From NCBI GenBank assembly GCA_017990795.1, contig JAGNNG010000118.1:1-6328 (forward strand): 6,328 nucleotides of DNA. The letters are read 5' to 3'. This DNA comes from Deltaproteobacteria bacterium (lineage in GTDB: Bacteria > Myxococcota_A > Polyangia > Palsa-1104 > JAEUJZ01). Below the pieces are notes generated by a model, which had not been told where the DNA came from, searched no databases, and saw nothing but the letters and a program-made list of their open reading frames with translations. The first letter of the stretch is position 1, and each line of letters starts with the position of its first letter. Positions 5,391 to 6,328 of this stretch are shown here, piece by piece. The position numbers were made by a program, and so were the translations under genes.

Positions 5391-6328
5391 ATGACGCAGC
5401 TTGATGAACCCTACGTAGTCCTGATTCCTCGCAGTAGACCAAGCGCTGACCCTAAATCTGAGGACAGCCAGAAGCCGCCCGCAGAAGACCAGAGCACGCC
5501 GCCGCTATCCGCCAGCGCCGCAGAGGCGTCCTTCAACCTGCTGCTGCCCAAGCTACAGGCGCTGCCCAGAACCCAGGTGGTACCGCTAAACTTTCAGCCC
5601 CGGCAAGCGGCGCTGACCATCCTCGGGGTCTTGCACTACATCGAAAAGCAGCTGCTGGTCGCCAAGCTAGAGCTGCTGGCCAAAGTGAACCTATTTGACA
5701 TGGCTCACTATCATGACCTTCGCGATCTGGTAGGGGCGACCTGGCATCTTCGCTCGCAGATAGAGAAGCTACGCCCGACGGTACATGAGCAGCAGGTGCC
5801 ACTCACAGTTCTGGATGCGGCGCTACGCCTGCGCAAGCAGATGACACGCGTGCTGGAGTTTCACTTTGCAGAACACGCCCTCGTGGGGCCAGAGCTGGCG
5901 GTCCTGCGCACCAGCAACGGCTACCAGGATCTGGCGGCGGACCTCCTGAGCTGCTCGACGCTGTATGACCGCTATGAGAACGCCCTACGCGGCACCACGG
6001 CCCACTACCGGGCCGGGGATGGCTCGCTGGCGGCGCGGCTCTCGGACCAGCTGCTGGACTGTTGTGGTCAGGGTCGCGGGCTTAATGCGCCGCCGGAAGA
6101 AAAAGCGCTGCTCAACCTGCAGCTACGCAGCGCCGTCCTGCTAGGCAGAAGCTACAGCGAGGTCCGAGCCGCCTGCCTATTTTTGTGCCGCGAAAGCCCG
6201 AACGCAGCCGAGCACTTTCCAACCCTGAGTCAAATAGGCCGACACGCGCCCGCGCGCAAGCCGCCCAAGGCTCCGCCGCCACCCGCCGAGCCGCAGCGCA
6301 CCATCGTTTATAAGCCCTCCAAAAAGTC
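5391..6328 (+). CDS. Unrecognised helical protein with Pro-rich ends, 3' end cut off by the window
   Basis: The frame is open from the ATG at 5391 to the window end, giving 312 complete codons without a stop. I do not recognise the family. Residues 1-45 look disordered (many Pro, Ser, Asp, Glu). Residues 47-280 look largely alpha-helical, with amphipathic stretches such as ILGVLHYIEKQLLVAKLELL (77-96), LVGATWHLRSQIEKLR (113-128) and LDAALRLRKQMTRVLEF (141-157). Residues 284-312 are basic and Pro-rich (KPPKAPPPPAEP) and may be a linker to a further domain outside the window. There is no signal peptide or clear membrane helix, so a cytoplasmic location is likely. Third positions are GC-rich, as expected for a real gene here, though CTA and other A/T-ending codons appear. 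It follows truA on the same strand after 147 bases. No function is proposed. Confidence 0.85.
   Translation, partial: MTQLDEPYVVLIPRSRPSADPKSEDSQKPPAEDQSTPPLSASAAEASFNLLLPKLQALPRTQVVPLNFQPRQAALTILGVLHYIEKQLLVAKLELLAKVNLFDMAHYHDLRDLVGATWHLRSQIEKLRPTVHEQQVPLTVLDAALRLRKQMTRVLEFHFAEHALVGPELAVLRTSNGYQDLAADLLSCSTLYDRYENALRGTTAHYRAGDGSLAARLSDQLLDCCGQGRGLNAPPEEKALLNLQLRSAVLLGRSYSEVRAACLFLCRESPNAAEHFPTLSQIGRHAPARKPPKAPPPPAEPQRTIVYKPSKK

Overview
The window is a high-GC bacterial segment with five protein genes, two of them cut by the window edges. I see no RNA gene, CRISPR array or insertion sequence. The best guess for the organism is a Myxococcota-type deltaproteobacterium. This rests on the GC-rich coding style and on a large surface lipoprotein combining Ig-like repeats with a propeller of 'WGSGSxDVWAVG' repeats, an architecture I associate with myxobacteria. 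This is an inference, not a proven assignment.

Layout. (1) Bases 1-885 (+): the C-terminal part of a tyrosine recombinase with all catalytic residues and an unusually long tail. (2) Bases 882-922: a strong hairpin terminator between this gene and the converging lipoprotein gene. (3) Bases 944-3250 (-): a lipoprotein of 768 residues with five Big_2-like Ig domains and a seven-bladed propeller. (4) Bases 3347-4414 (-): a peptidoglycan-binding domain fused to a serine alpha/beta-hydrolase, 96 bases upstream of the lipoprotein gene and on the same strand, so the two may be co-transcribed. (5) Bases 4482-5243 (+): truA, tRNA pseudouridine synthase A, divergent from the hydrolase gene across about 67 bases. 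(6) Bases 5391-6328 (+): an unrecognised, mostly helical protein that runs off the right edge.

How they fit together. truA is a housekeeping tRNA-modification gene and probably marks core chromosome. The hydrolase and lipoprotein may form a two-gene envelope unit, one partner anchored in the membrane and the other binding peptidoglycan or a similar polymer. The recombinase points to a mobile or site-specific recombination element ending near base 922, but no attachment site, tRNA or direct repeat confirms an element boundary. There is no gene-free stretch above 300 bases; the longest gap is 147 bases (5244-5390). I found no clear new defence or mobile system. The most unusual items are the recombinase tail, the leaderless peptidoglycan-binding hydrolase beside the lipoprotein, and the unrecognised right-hand protein.
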